Program-made: the position numbers and the translations under genes | The notes under the pieces: model-generated | Database searches by the model: none | Seen by the model: the letters and a program-made list of their open reading frames with translations, nothing else | What the model was told of the DNA's origin: nothing | Shown here: piece after piece, positions 28,801-36,450 of the stretch | Numbering within the stretch: position 1 is the first letter of the stretch | Layout: the number at the start of each line of letters is the position of its first letter | NCBI GenBank assembly: GCA_963973455.1 | Contig: CAXAZF010000002.1 | Location: 124,001-188,000, forward strand | Direction: 5' to 3' | Length of the DNA: 64,000 nt | DNA from: Marixanthomonas sp002364245 | Lineage (GTDB): Bacteria; Bacteroidota; Bacteroidia; Flavobacteriales; Flavobacteriaceae

Positions 28801-30085
28801 TCACGTTTTCCTGAACCACATAATCAACTCCTTGTTGCACAGGAACACCTCCAAATCCAGATTGCACAGTTGCAACATCGCGAATGGCACTGTTTAATAC
28901 GGAAGGTACAGAGGGGTCATTTATTCCAAATGGGTTAAAATCATTGTTACTATTATCAGGGTAAGACCCTCTAGGTTTATTTATAAATCCTCCAGGAGGT
29001 ACCGTTAGGCCAATATTTTCTGAGTTTGACTCCCCAATATCTTGTAAAGCAACGATATTACGAACATTTTCGGTGTTGTTGCTACGGTTAGTTATCCATA
29101 TTTCTACTCTTGTAACTTGTACATTTGAATTGATAAAAGGGTACTGCTGCAATGCTCTATCATAATTATCTCTAAAATAATGCGCTAAGAAATAGTGGCG
29201 GTTTTCGTCATATTCTGAAGCAAAGAGCTCATAATCTGTAACAGTCGCACCACCTTCTGCAGTTACAGTGCGGGTTTCAGATTTTTGTTCGGAAAACACA
29301 CCAGTTATCGTTGTTTTACCAAATTGCAATTGTGTTTTTACCCCAAATAGACTTTGCGCGCCTTGAATTAAAGAACTGTTAAGTGGCATACTCACGTTAC
29401 CCACTTCAATTTTCTGAATGATATCGTCTTCGGTTGGCGTATATTCAAGTTTTATTTGATTTTGAAAATCAAAGGTTGACTGGGTATCATAATTTGCAGT
29501 AATTTGAAGCCTCTCACCTACTTTTCCCAACAAACTTAAACTGATACGTTGATCAAAATCGAACGACATATCACTCCGGTTTCTAGGCGAAAAAGCCGGA
29601 TTGTCCTGCTTGGTGTATAAAAGGCCTAAATCTATTTCTACCGAACCTTGCGGAATAACTTCAATTGTATTTCCGCCAAAAATGGATTCGAAAAAGTTAG
29701 AATTCACATAAAAAGCAGGCAATAGGTTTTTTTGTGCCTCTTCAGACCCTTCTTTTCTTCCATCGGCTGCATCGATTTTTTCTTTAAAGTAGGCTTTCAT
29801 TTCTTCTTCCAGAATAAGTTGTTGATATTCTTCTGGAGTAAGAATAATTGGATACGATATTTTAAAACTCCCTAATGTTCTAGTGTAGATATACCGATCG
29901 GTAATAGGATCGTATGTGTAAAGATCTTCAATACTTGTGGGTTCTGGCAGGTCTATTCTACCTTTATCGTATCCTGTTTTGGTAGAATCCTGTGAAAAAG
30001 TAGGTGTAGTTGTTGCAAAAACAGCCCCTACAATTAATAATAACCTACAAAACCTATGAATGTAATCGTAATTTTTTGCGCCCAA
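22811..30085 (-). CDS. sprA: SprA, giant outer-membrane translocon of type IX secretion and gliding
   Basis: At 2424 aa this is the largest gene in the window and has the length of flavobacterial SprA. This is the very large single-chain beta-barrel through which type IX cargo crosses the outer membrane, and it is also needed for gliding. A signal-like N-terminus is present (hydrophobic LLLIVGAVFATTT, then FSQ near residue 32). Long beta-strand-rich stretches follow, with many Asn/Asp-rich loops, repeated patterns such as YTVNYQLGRVQILDP, and a C-terminal barrel ending in FGN. It is 3 bases from ruvA and followed by gcvH, an order I recall as common in flavobacteria. No T9SS partner genes (gldKLMN) are seen here. 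Confidence 0.96.
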   Translation of the reverse strand: MGAKNYDYIHRFCRLLLIVGAVFATTTPTFSQDSTKTGYDKGRIDLPEPTSIEDLYTYDPITDRYIYTRTLGSFKISYPIILTPEEYQQLILEEEMKAYFKEKIDAADGRKEGSEEAQKNLLPAFYVNSNFFESIFGGNTIEVIPQGSVEIDLGLLYTKQDNPAFSPRNRSDMSFDFDQRISLSLLGKVGERLQITANYDTQSTFDFQNQIKLEYTPTEDDIIQKIEVGNVSMPLNSSLIQGAQSLFGVKTQLQFGKTTITGVFSEQKSETRTVTAEGGATVTDYELFASEYDENRHYFLAHYFRDNYDRALQQYPFINSNVQVTRVEIWITNRSNNTENVRNIVALQDIGESNSENIGLTVPPGGFINKPRGSYPDNSNNDFNPFGINDPSVPSVLNSAIRDVATVQSGFGGVPVQQGVDYVVQENVRKLQPSEYTLHPQLGYISLNQRLNNDEVLGVSFQFTVNGKVYQVGEFSNDGVEATGTGDFGDGDPNDPPEGGIEGVSQNLVVKMLKSNITNVQEPVWDLMMKNIYSIGAFQLEQEDFRMNILYTDPSPLNYITGVDGTPLPEDVESTTLLRVFNLDRLNFNGDPQQGGDGFFDFLPNITVDTQNGQIIFTSVEPFGKYLFDKLDNTPGGVENYNVPSTYNANQNKYVFRSLYTSTKTQAEQEDSDKNKFQLKGSYKSTGADGIPIGAFNIPQGSVTVTAGGRELVEGVDYTVNYQLGRVQILDPALLNSNTPIQISTENNTLFGQQTKRFTGLNIEHKFSDKLQVGATYLNLNERPLTQKSSYNSEPINNTIFGVNANYSTEVPFLTRLVNKLPNIDTDVESNVSLRGEFAYLMPGAPKVSDFDGKATVYVDDFEASQTELDISTPNTWFLGSTPVGFGGEISNELSYNYNRAKLAWYTIDPIFYSSQRPEGITDEDLSSPFTRRIFRDEIFPEQDIIQGQTQALFSLDLAYFPSERGPYNFNPQAAGGNTLPNPQDRFAGISRQLTTTDFERSNVEYIQFWVMDPYIYDETSGSTGGTINFNLGNISEDLLKDGRKQYENGLPENGGDENTIPTIFGKVPTNQSLVYAFDTDGQQRTNQDIGYDGLNDAGEAAKFSDFSNLADPANDNYQYFLQADGDVINRYRQYNGTQGNSPVEVTNVNRGSTTQPDVEDINRDNTMNTVDAYFEYNVPVFPGMDKSNNEYITDVKEIQVTTPNNETIDARWVQFKIPISDPDQTINGISDFRSIRFMRMYLSQFSEATVLRFGTLELVRGDYRRYTQTLDETGEDPEMDDTVFESESVNIEENENRQPIPYVLPPGVLREQLNNNNNLIRQNEQSLALRVNGLEPGDGRGVYKNFNVDMRQYENLEMFIHAESLQNEAALDDGEMVAFMRLGNDLSQNYYEIEIPLNPTSFGSTSREEVWPAANRIRLPLALLQEIKTRVLGSTEPPEDPTKPVYFNQSELDPNYSGPENEMRIGIKGNPSFGNVRTIMLGLKNRETNTSDIAGEVWFNELRLSDLKNQGGWAAVATLDANMADFMNVSATGRRSTIGFGSVEQGPNQRSREDVKQYDVVTNFNLGQMLPEKWGIQLPFNYGRSEELITPQYDPEFQDIELETRLDNTENEDEKESIRQQSVDYTKRQSVNFIGVRKDRTGDKKPKPYDIENFTFSYSYNQVDHHDFEIEDALDQNVRVGGTYNFNFDQKPYEPFKKNDSLFTGKYWQFLKDFNINYKPTNISVSSNIVRQYNEQKFRELNRLPGNIGIPTLYQRNFLFDWEYTINYNLTKSLRFNFNSSNNRLVTNYLDDEGFSDDSIGIWDGFFDIGDPNQHFQSLQLNYDLPFNKFPFLKFIRATYSYTGDFQWQDGSDLFNNISIPNRDGTGSQVYDLGNSVQNAMTHAINSNIDMTGFYRYVGLTKKTKSSNEAESRSSRLDNGTGGKVGLDNNKAGQDKEGKEQEDNGSLFANRTENNVLGNRGGAQGGGASLSTGDKAVNTLIGLVTSIKKIKFNYQENQGIFLPGYTPSIGFIGTLRPTTAFTFGSQAEIREEAARKGWLTLYPEFNEQYTEVENRQMDIQVNLEPLNDLTIDINGNRLYSENYAENYIVEDGRYRSLTPNTFGNFNISTLLIKTAFSASDENSSEAFDDFRNNRLIIANRLAEDYYNGAPIPRDPDTGYPIGFGRTSQDVLLPAFLAAYKGSDASNEKKGFLRDVPLPNWDIKYTGLMNLDWFKKRFKRFSLQHGYRAGYTVNQFQSNLDYDRFNPEAVDQAGNFKSETLLSNVNLTEQFSPLIRVDFEMKNSIKILAEYRKDRALSLSFANNLLTEIQGNEIIVGLGYRLKDLTIGTNFGGKKKILKSDLNFKVDLSRRDNKTIIRYLDIENNQTTAGQTIYGLQFSADYALSKNLTALFYYDHSFSEYAISTAFPQTTIRSGITLRYNFGN

Positions 30086-30088
30086 TTG

Positions 30089-30670
30089 TTATAAATTTTT
30101 TAAAGCTTGTTTTATAATTTCTTCAGCAGTTGCCTGTGGGTTTTCCTTTATAATTTTATCGCAAACTTTTTCAGATTGTTTACGTGCAAACCCGAGCGTC
30201 TCCAAAGCAGATAACGCTTCATTTTTGTTCGTATTGCTTGAACTTGTAGAAATACCCGCTAAGCCCTCTACTTTTAGCACTTTATCTTTTAAATCTAATA
30301 TCACCCGCTGTGCGGTTTTTGTCCCTATGCCTTTAACAGATTGAATAACTGCCGCATCTTCTGTTGCAACAGCATCTTTAACTTGTTCTGGGGTTAAAGA
30401 AGACAACATGGTTCGAGCGGTACTTGCACCTACTCCGGAAACCGACACTAGCAACCTAAAAATTTCCCGTTCTGCTTTTTCATAAAAACCATACAAAGTA
30501 TGCGCATCTTCACGAACCTGTAAATGAGTATATACTTTTATATTTTCTGAAGCGGGAAGTTGTGAAAAAGTATGTAACGAAACATTGATAAAATAACCAA
30601 CACCATTACAGTCAATCACTATATTGGTTGGGTTCTTTTCTACTAATTTTCCCTCAATGTGGGTTATCAT
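30089..30670 (-). CDS. ruvA: Holliday junction branch migration protein RuvA
   Basis: RuvA binds four-way DNA junctions and loads RuvB rings for branch migration. The product has 193 residues. An N-terminal OB-fold (MITHIEGKLVEKNPTNIVID) is followed by two helix-hairpin-helix motifs (VSGVGASTARTMLSS near 78 and VKGIGTKTAQRVILDL near 113). The C-terminal domain III includes LSALETLGFA. It is tightly linked to sprA (3-base gap). ruvB lies about 4 kb away, in a different unit with queG, rather than adjacent as in many bacteria. Confidence 0.97.
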   Translation of the reverse strand: MITHIEGKLVEKNPTNIVIDCNGVGYFINVSLHTFSQLPASENIKVYTHLQVREDAHTLYGFYEKAEREIFRLLVSVSGVGASTARTMLSSLTPEQVKDAVATEDAAVIQSVKGIGTKTAQRVILDLKDKVLKVEGLAGISTSSSNTNKNEALSALETLGFARKQSEKVCDKIIKENPQATAEEIIKQALKNL

Positions 30671-30693
30671 ACGTTATAAAAATGTTAAAGGCT

Positions 30694-30701
30694 CAAATAT
30701 A
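30694..30701 (-). promoter_or_regulatory. ruvA: -7 element for the ruvA-sprA-gcvH operon
   Basis: The minus strand reads TATATTTG, a full match to TAnnTTTG, 24 bases ahead of the ruvA start. No TTG lies at the usual distance. The nearest is 26 bases upstream at 30728-30730. Transcription from here would begin near 30688. Confidence 0.5.
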
Positions 30702-30756
30702 GCATAATTATTTGCATCTGCCAGTCTCAAAAATGTGAAAATAATGGCGAAAAAAC

Positions 30757-33063
30757 TTAGTCTTTTTGCTGCTTTAACGCTTCTTTTTTACGCTTCTCTT
30801 TTTGTTGTGCATCTACAACCGAAACCGCAGCCATATTTACCATTTCTTCTACACTTGCACCCAACTGAAGAATGTGAACTGGTTTTCGCATACCTAACAT
30901 TATTGGACCAATAGATTCAACCCCATTAAGCTCTTTTAGAAGTTTGTAATTACTGTTTGCTGAGTCCAGGTTTGGAAATACCAAAGCATTTACTTTTTTA
31001 CCAGCCAATTTTGAAAACGGAAATTTCTTCTGAAGCATATCTGGGTTTAACGCAAAGTCTGTTTGCAACTCCCCATCTACATGCATATCTGGAACAACTC
31101 TATGCAAATAATCAACAGCTTCTTTCACTTTAGTAGCGTGTGGATCTTTTGAAGAACCAAAATTTGCATACGACACCATCGCAATAACAGGTGTTAAACC
31201 AAACATTTTCATTGTGTAATTGGTCATTTGTGCGATTTTAGCCAATTCCTTAGCTGTAGGATCTATATTTATAGAAGTATCAGAAATAAACAAAGGACCT
31301 CTTTTAGTAAGCATTAAATTGGTAGTAGCTACTTTACTCACCCCGTCGAACCTACCAATAGTTTCTAGTACTGGGCGAACCACTGAAGGATACGCTCTGG
31401 AATACCCTGAAATCATAGTATCCGCATCGCCTTCGTTCACCATCATGGCTGCAAAGTAATTTCGCTCTCGCATTATTTTTTGGGCGTCATATAACGTAAT
31501 ACCGCTTCTTCTACGGCTTTTCCAATGCTTTTCTGCGTAATAATTTCGTTTTTCTTCTTGCTCGTCAGACTTCGGGTCGATGATTTCTAAGTTCTCTATA
31601 TCGAACTCAATTTGCTCCATCAATTCGAGAATGATTTCTTTTCTTCCTAATAAAACTGGAATTCCAATTCCTTCTTCATATACAATTTGAGCAGCCTTTA
31701 AAACATCCAAGTGGTCAGCTTCAGCAAACACAATTCGTTTGGGGTTTGTGCGAGCTCTATTTAACAACAATCGTATAATCTTATTGTCACTGCCCAGACG
31801 CTCGTGTAGCTCATCTTCATATTTTTGCCAGTTGACAATATCTTCTGTTGCCACGCCACTTTCCATAGCTGCTTTGGCTACAGCTGGTGGTACAGCAGCA
31901 ATCAAACGAGGGTCAAAAGGTTTTGGAATAATATAATCCCTTCCAAAAGTTAATCGCGTTTCACCATAAGCGATATTAACTTGTTCTGGCACGGGTTCTT
32001 TAGCTAATTCTGCTAAAGCTTTTACAGCTGCCATTTTCATTTCTTCATTAATCTTGGTCGCACGAACATCTAGCGCACCTCTAAAAATAAAAGGAAAACC
32101 AAGCACGTTATTAACCTGGTTAGGATGGTCACTACGCCCCGTAGCCATAATAATATCTTCACGTGTTTTAATTGCTAAATCGTAATCAATTTCAGGATTA
32201 GGATTGGCCATGGCAAAGACTATTGGATTGTCTGCCATGCTTTTTAGCATCTCTGGACTTACAATATCTGCAATAGAAAGACCCACAAATACGTCTGCAT
32301 TTTCCATGGCTTCCTCTAACGTATCAATTTTTCGAGCCGTTGCAAACTCTTCTTTTTCTTCAGAAAGCGTATCTCTATCTTTTCTAATTACTCCTTTACT
32401 GTCTAACATCACAATATTTTCAGCTTTTGCACCAAACGATTTGTAAAGTTTAGTACACGAAACTGCTGCTGCCCCAGCTCCACTTATTACGATGGAAACT
32501 TCTTCAATGTTTTTATCAGCAAGTTCTAATGCATTCAATAAAGCAGCGGCTGAGATAATAGCCGTACCATGTTGATCATCATGCATTACGGGAATATCGA
32601 GTTCTTCTTTTAACCTACGTTCAATTTCAAAGGCTTCAGGAGCTTTAATATCTTCTAAGTTAATCCCCCCAAACGTTGGTGAAATATTTTTAACAGTTTC
32701 AATAAATTCATCTACATTTTCGGTGCTTACTTCAATATCAAACACATCAATATCTGCAAATATTTTAAAAAGCAGCCCTTTTCCTTCCATCACAGGCTTG
32801 GAAGCTTCAGGACCAATATTACCTAACCCCAATACTGCTGTACCGTTTGAAATTACTGCAACCAAGTTTCCTTTATTGGTATATTTATAAACATTGTTTG
32901 TTTCTTTTTCTATTTCCAAACAAGGTTCGGCAACTCCAGGGGAATACGCCAATGAGAGATCGCGTTGTGTTGCATATTTTTTTGAAGGTACTACTTGTAT
33001 TTTACCGGGTTTCGGTTTTGCGTGGTATATTAAGGCTTCACGACGTCTACTTTCTTTGCTCAT
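30757..33063 (-). CDS. maeB: NADP-dependent malic enzyme with C-terminal phosphotransacetylase-like domain
   Basis: This enzyme decarboxylates malate to pyruvate and supplies NADPH. The 768-aa length and domain order are those of MaeB. They are the malic N-terminal domain (about 15-150), the NAD(P)-binding domain (about 160-425, with VVISGAGAAAVSC), and a domain resembling phosphate acetyltransferase (about 435-755, with GFPF just before it). The MHDDQHGTA motif near residue 160 is typical of the active site. In characterised MaeB proteins the C-terminal domain has lost transacetylase activity and serves regulation by acetyl-CoA. It is transcribed ahead of ruvA, which has its own promoter-like element. 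Confidence 0.96.
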   Translation of the reverse strand: MSKESRRREALIYHAKPKPGKIQVVPSKKYATQRDLSLAYSPGVAEPCLEIEKETNNVYKYTNKGNLVAVISNGTAVLGLGNIGPEASKPVMEGKGLLFKIFADIDVFDIEVSTENVDEFIETVKNISPTFGGINLEDIKAPEAFEIERRLKEELDIPVMHDDQHGTAIISAAALLNALELADKNIEEVSIVISGAGAAAVSCTKLYKSFGAKAENIVMLDSKGVIRKDRDTLSEEKEEFATARKIDTLEEAMENADVFVGLSIADIVSPEMLKSMADNPIVFAMANPNPEIDYDLAIKTREDIIMATGRSDHPNQVNNVLGFPFIFRGALDVRATKINEEMKMAAVKALAELAKEPVPEQVNIAYGETRLTFGRDYIIPKPFDPRLIAAVPPAVAKAAMESGVATEDIVNWQKYEDELHERLGSDNKIIRLLLNRARTNPKRIVFAEADHLDVLKAAQIVYEEGIGIPVLLGRKEIILELMEQIEFDIENLEIIDPKSDEQEEKRNYYAEKHWKSRRRSGITLYDAQKIMRERNYFAAMMVNEGDADTMISGYSRAYPSVVRPVLETIGRFDGVSKVATTNLMLTKRGPLFISDTSINIDPTAKELAKIAQMTNYTMKMFGLTPVIAMVSYANFGSSKDPHATKVKEAVDYLHRVVPDMHVDGELQTDFALNPDMLQKKFPFSKLAGKKVNALVFPNLDSANSNYKLLKELNGVESIGPIMLGMRKPVHILQLGASVEEMVNMAAVSVVDAQQKEKRKKEALKQQKD

Positions 33064-33102
33064 AATCTGAAATTTTAATCATCAAAAGAAATTGATGACT
33101 TA

Positions 33103-33132
33103 CAAAGTTAGCCGAGTAAGTGGAATGATGAA
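33103..33132 (-). promoter_or_regulatory. maeB: Probable promoter of maeB
   Basis: On the minus strand TAACTTTG (33110-33103) is a full TAnnTTTG match, with TTC in place of TTG 19 bases further upstream (33132-33130). The transcript would start near 33096 with a leader of about 30 bases. Confidence 0.5.
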
Positions 33133-33237
33133 ACTTTAAAGGTTGTTTTTTAATTTTATATAACTAGAAAAAAGTTTTAATACGATTTTATTTTAAAAAA
33201 AATTTAGTATTTTATATTAAAGCAACTATTAAAACAA

Positions 33238-33675
33238 ATGAAGATGATATTAAATTTAAAAAAGGTTTTTAAAATTTTCTTCTTACCTCTTCTTTTGATG
33301 TTATCAACCTCTTGCATTCTATCACAAGAAAAAAAAGAAACAGAATATGTTAAGGAATTTTTAGTTATAGTCGAACATTCAGACAGCAATAAAATCAAAC
33401 TTCAATGTAAAGAAGGGTGTGCTTGGAAAAATTTAACTTTTTCCTTATCTGAAGATTCTAAAACACAACTTATCGACGAATACGGGATGACAGATATTCA
33501 GAGTGTTAATTCAAAAAAAAGCAAAGACCTATCTAACTTTCTTTTTACTATTAAAAAAATTGACAATACATATAAACTTAAGGGAGTAGAAGGTACCGCA
33601 TGGACTGACTTGACTTTTTCAATTTTACCAAATCGAAAGCAAGCTGTTAATAAGTTAGGAATGACCGAATATTAA
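33238..33675 (+). CDS. Small secreted protein with two repeats of a Gly-x-Ala-Trp motif
   Basis: This 145-aa protein has a hydrophobic leader with an LSTSC motif near residue 26, compatible with a lipoprotein signal or a signal peptide ending at LSQ. The mature part contains two copies of one unit. The first includes KEGCAWKNLTFSL then EYGMTD (about residues 58-85). The second includes VEGTAWTDLTFSI then KLGMTEY (about residues 118-145). No named family is known to me. The gene is in a quiet A/T-rich gap between maeB (divergent) and queG (convergent), so it stands alone. It is real by its leader and repeat structure, but the function is unknown. Confidence 0.72.
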   Translation: MKMILNLKKVFKIFFLPLLLMLSTSCILSQEKKETEYVKEFLVIVEHSDSNKIKLQCKEGCAWKNLTFSLSEDSKTQLIDEYGMTDIQSVNSKKSKDLSNFLFTIKKIDNTYKLKGVEGTAWTDLTFSILPNRKQAVNKLGMTEY

Positions 33676-33705
33676 AATTATAGTTCTTTTGAGGGTTTAT
33701 AAACA

Positions 33706-34629
33706 CTATTCTTTCAAAAATTGAATATTTCTTTTTAACCCTTTATATTTAGTCCGCTTTACAGCACTTTTTCTGAAAATCTCGTTGAAAACTTCTTTAG
33801 TGATTTCTTCCCAATCTTTTTTTGAATTACTCAACAACTCAGGATGCGGATTGAAGAGCGGCTCATTGTGTGATTTACTGAAACGATTCCAAGGACAGAC
33901 GTCTTGGCAAATATCACAGCCAAACATCCAATCTTCCATCTGATTTGAAAACTCAGTAGGAATTTCATTTTTTAACTCGATAGTCAAGTATGAAATACAC
34001 TTACTACCATCAACCACATACGGACCAACTATAGCTTGGGTGGGACAGGCATCGATACAGGCTGTGCAACTTCCACAGTGATCGGTAACGGGTGTATCGT
34101 ATTCAAGATCGAGATCGACGATCAATTCGGCTATAAAATAAAAAGAACCGGTTTGTTTGGTCAATAAATTACTGTGTTTACCAATCCACCCCAAACCACT
34201 TTTAGCTGCCCATGCTTTGTCTAAAACCGGTGCAGAATCTACAAAAGCACGACCATGAACATCACCAATTTCTTCCTGAATATGATTTAAAAGCTGTTTT
34301 AATTTATCCTTAATCACAAAATGATAATCCCTTCCGTAGGCATATTTTGAAATTCTATAACTTTCTTCATTTTGTTCTTCCGAAGGAAAATAATTAAGCA
34401 GTAACGAAATAACACTTTTACTACCTGGGACCAATTTTGTTGGGTCTAATCGTTTATCAAAATAGTTTTCCATATAACCCATCTCACCATGCATATTCTG
34501 CTTGAGCCAGGTTTCGAGCCGTGGTGCCTCCTCCTCTAAAAAATCGGCTTTGCTAATGCCACAGGAAAGAAAACCGAGGCGGTTGGCTTCGGTTTTAATA
34601 AGTTGTGTGTGTTTTTCTTTCAGACTCAA
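33706..34629 (-). CDS. queG: Epoxyqueuosine reductase QueG
   Basis: QueG reduces epoxyqueuosine to queuosine in the wobble position of some tRNAs, using cobalamin and two [4Fe-4S] clusters. The 307-aa product has the cluster ligands C185, C188, C191 and C195, then C238, C241 and C245, with a further Cys at 211. D131 in FVDSAPVLDKAWA matches the proposed proton donor. The C-terminal part is shorter than in forms carrying HEAT repeats. It is coupled to ruvB by a 4-base ATGA overlap. The rest of the queuosine pathway is not visible here. Confidence 0.95.
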   Translation of the reverse strand: MSLKEKHTQLIKTEANRLGFLSCGISKADFLEEEAPRLETWLKQNMHGEMGYMENYFDKRLDPTKLVPGSKSVISLLLNYFPSEEQNEESYRISKYAYGRDYHFVIKDKLKQLLNHIQEEIGDVHGRAFVDSAPVLDKAWAAKSGLGWIGKHSNLLTKQTGSFYFIAELIVDLDLEYDTPVTDHCGSCTACIDACPTQAIVGPYVVDGSKCISYLTIELKNEIPTEFSNQMEDWMFGCDICQDVCPWNRFSKSHNEPLFNPHPELLSNSKKDWEEITKEVFNEIFRKSAVKRTKYKGLKRNIQFLKE

Positions 34630-35648
34630 AATAAGCCTCCTTGGTTTCCTGCTTTGGTTTTACCTAAATGTTTATACGCTGCTGCTGTTACTTCTCGCCC
34701 TCGTGGCGTTCTTACAATAAAACCTTGTTGTATTAAAAAAGGTTCGTACACTTCTTCAATCGTTTCGGCACTTTCGGAAACTGCTGTGGCAATTGTGGTT
34801 ATCCCTACTGGGCCGCCTTTAAATTTATCAATTAAGGTTGTTAAGATTTTATTGTCCATTTCATCCAAACCGAAAGCATCTACATTCAATGCTTTTAGAG
34901 AAAATTTTGAAATTTCAATATCTATCTTTCCGTTTCCTTTTATTTGTGCAAAATCTCGAACCCTGCGTAAAAGTGCGTTTGCAATACGTGGTGTCCCCCT
35001 GCTTCTTCCGGCAATTTCAATAGCTGCTTCCATAGAAATAGGAATGTTTAATATACCAGCACTACGCTGAACAATAGACGTGAGCAATTCGGTTGTGTAA
35101 TATTGAAGTCTTGAAGAAATGCCGAAACGTGCTCTCATAGGGGCTGTTAAAAGACCCGAACGGGTTGTTGCTCCTATTAATGTAAATGGGTTTAAATTGA
35201 TTTGAACGGTCCGAGCATTAGGTCCCGTTTCAATCATAATATCAATTTTATAATCTTCCATCGCCGAATAGAGATATTCTTCAACAATGGGGCTTAGGCG
35301 ATGAATTTCATCAATAAACAAGACATCTCTATCTTCAAGATTGGTTAGCAAACCCGCTAAATCCCCAGGCTTATCCAATACGGGCCCTGAGGTGACTTTA
35401 ATACCTACTTCCAATTCGTTGGCTAGAATATGAGCCAATGTGGTTTTTCCTAAACCCGGTGGCCCATGGAACAATGTATGATCTAACGCTTCATCCCTAA
35501 GATTTGCAGCCTGTACAAATACTTGTAAATTTTCTAATGCTTGGTCTTGCCCTGTAAAATCTTCAAAGCTTAGCGGACGTAGCTTTTTTTCTAAATCAAT
35601 TTCTTGAGGTGATAGATTCTCTCCCGTTGGATCCAGATGTTCATTCAT
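34626..35648 (-). CDS. ruvB: Holliday junction DNA helicase RuvB
   Basis: RuvB is the hexameric AAA+ motor that drives branch migration at RuvA-bound junctions. The 340-aa product has Walker A GPPGLGKTTL (near residues 63-72), Walker B with DEIHR, and the arginine-rich GATTRSG stretch (sensor 1). A winged-helix DNA-binding C-terminus is also present (FLIQQGFIVRTPRGREVT). Length and motifs match the family. It leads the ruvB-queG pair and is separated from ruvA by maeB and other genes. Confidence 0.97.
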   Translation of the reverse strand: MNEHLDPTGENLSPQEIDLEKKLRPLSFEDFTGQDQALENLQVFVQAANLRDEALDHTLFHGPPGLGKTTLAHILANELEVGIKVTSGPVLDKPGDLAGLLTNLEDRDVLFIDEIHRLSPIVEEYLYSAMEDYKIDIMIETGPNARTVQINLNPFTLIGATTRSGLLTAPMRARFGISSRLQYYTTELLTSIVQRSAGILNIPISMEAAIEIAGRSRGTPRIANALLRRVRDFAQIKGNGKIDIEISKFSLKALNVDAFGLDEMDNKILTTLIDKFKGGPVGITTIATAVSESAETIEEVYEPFLIQQGFIVRTPRGREVTAAAYKHLGKTKAGNQGGLF

Positions 35649-35653
35649 AGAAA

Positions 35654-35661
35654 CAAATATA
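35654..35661 (-). promoter_or_regulatory. ruvB: -7 element of ruvB
   Basis: The minus strand reads TATATTTG six bases ahead of the ruvB ATG (35648). No TTG box is found at 17-23 bases. If used, the transcript would be nearly leaderless. Confidence 0.35.
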
Positions 35662-35763
35662 CAAAGTGTATTTCAAGTAAGCTTTGTAAATATTTAACAA
35701 GATTTAATAATGCCTTGTGACCAAAGCACCTCACCTTTAAGTAACTTACATAAAAAGAAAATT

Positions 35764-36273
35764 ATGAAGAAACCAACAGAGAGAGCACCTGAGTTGCATT
35801 TAGATTTAATTAATGGAACAACTTGGGATTTAGCAAAACAAGAACCTGAAAATTTTACAATGCTTATTTTTTATAGAGGCCTACATTGCCCTGTTTGTAA
35901 AAAATATTTAGAAGAGTTACAGACCAAAATTGATACGTTCAAGGACAAGGGCGTAAACGTAGTAGCTGCAAGTATGGACTCTGAAAAAAGAGCAAAAATT
36001 TCCACTGAAAAATGGGATATTGAATCCATTCCGCTCGCATATGAAATGTCTGAAAGCAAAGCCAGAGAATGGGGGTTATATATTAGTAACTCTATAAAAG
36101 ATGCCGAACCCGAGGTGTTTTCTGAACCAGCATTGTTTTTAATAAATAAAGACGGAACTATTTATAGTTCTTCTATACAAACCATGCCTTTTGCTAGACC
36201 TGGATTTGATGATTTACTAAAGTCAATTGATTTTATACTTAAAGAAGAGTATCCAGCTAGAGGTGGTAAGTAA
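35764..36273 (+). CDS. Peroxiredoxin-like (AhpC/TSA-family) protein
   Basis: The start at 35764 (169 aa, MKKPTERAPELHLDL) is preferred over the longer frame from 35710, which adds 18 unlikely residues. The fold is of the AhpC/TSA peroxiredoxin-like type. The active-site region is FYRGLHCPVCKKYLEELQ, with cysteines 42 and 45 in a CPVC motif, unlike the single peroxidatic Cys of classical forms. A resolving pair or thioredoxin-like chemistry is therefore possible. It converges on the ctaD operon, and between them lie two candidate small RNA genes. Confidence 0.88.
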   Translation: MKKPTERAPELHLDLINGTTWDLAKQEPENFTMLIFYRGLHCPVCKKYLEELQTKIDTFKDKGVNVVAASMDSEKRAKISTEKWDIESIPLAYEMSESKAREWGLYISNSIKDAEPEVFSEPALFLINKDGTIYSSSIQTMPFARPGFDDLLKSIDFILKEEYPARGGK

Positions 36274-36274
36274 A

Positions 36275-36308
36275 TAAAAAACCGCACTCCTCCTCAGTAA
36301 GTGCGGTT
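36275..36308 (-). terminator. Terminator of candidate small RNA B
   Basis: A perfect 9-bp stem (36280-36288 with 36300-36308, 11-nt loop containing GAGGAGG) is followed on the minus strand by TTTTTATTTA. The T-tract is only on the minus side, so it is not a good terminator for the plus-strand peroxiredoxin gene that ends 6 bases before. Confidence 0.75.
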
Positions 36309-36351
36309 AATTAATAAGATCTAGTAAACTCCCTATTTTACTAATTCAAAT
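36275..36351 (-). ncRNA. Candidate small RNA B (about 76 nt)
   Basis: The transcript would begin near 36351, from a full-consensus promoter, and end at the terminator at 36275-36308. It contains a perfect 7-bp hairpin (36343-36337 with 36328-36322) whose loop is AUAGGGAG, then an A/U-rich linker, then the terminator stem. No ATG or plausible ORF is present. The layout and length mirror candidate RNA A directly upstream, and the two promoters are clearly related. No expression data can be seen. The call rests on promoter, hairpin, terminator and duplication. It could be the leader of nothing coding, since the next gene is convergent. Confidence 0.6.
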
Positions 36352-36356
36352 GTATT

Positions 36357-36387
36357 CAAAAATAAGTTTCTGCTTACATAGAGTCAA
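36357..36387 (-). promoter_or_regulatory. Promoter of candidate small RNA B
   Basis: On the minus strand TTG (36387-36385) is followed by exactly 20 bases and TATTTTTG (36364-36357). The TTG is preceded by an inverted repeat. The sequence near the -33 box (GTATTGACT) is identical to that in the promoter of candidate RNA A. Confidence 0.72.
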
Positions 36388-36405
36388 TACCCAATAGTGG
36401 GTATT
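36386..36405. promoter_or_regulatory. Inverted repeat abutting promoter B (operator candidate)
   Basis: AATACCCA and TGGGTATT flank a 4-base spacer, a perfect 8-bp dyad overlapping the -33 TTG by two bases. Its outer flanks AGAGT/ACTCT (36380-36384 and 36409-36413) are also complementary. A dimeric regulator site is more likely than a terminator, given its place at the promoter. Confidence 0.5.
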
Positions 36406-36414
36406 TTTACTCTA

Positions 36415-36450
36415 AAAAAATAAAAGCCGCACTTTTTAAGTACGGCTTTT
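36415..36450 (-). terminator. Terminator of candidate small RNA A
   Basis: A 13-bp stem (36422-36434 with 36438-36450, 3-nt loop) is complete only on the minus-strand RNA, where one pair is a U-G wobble. A mismatch appears on the plus strand. ATTTTTTT follows. This fixes the direction as minus. Confidence 0.85.

Noticed and set aside
36380..36413. Hairpin with a short T-run that might end plus-strand transcription from the peroxiredoxin gene
   Set aside because: It directly overlaps the -33 box of a full-consensus minus-strand promoter and matches the layout of the repeat at the other promoter, so an operator is the better reading. The T-run is short and the gene ends more than 100 bases earlier.
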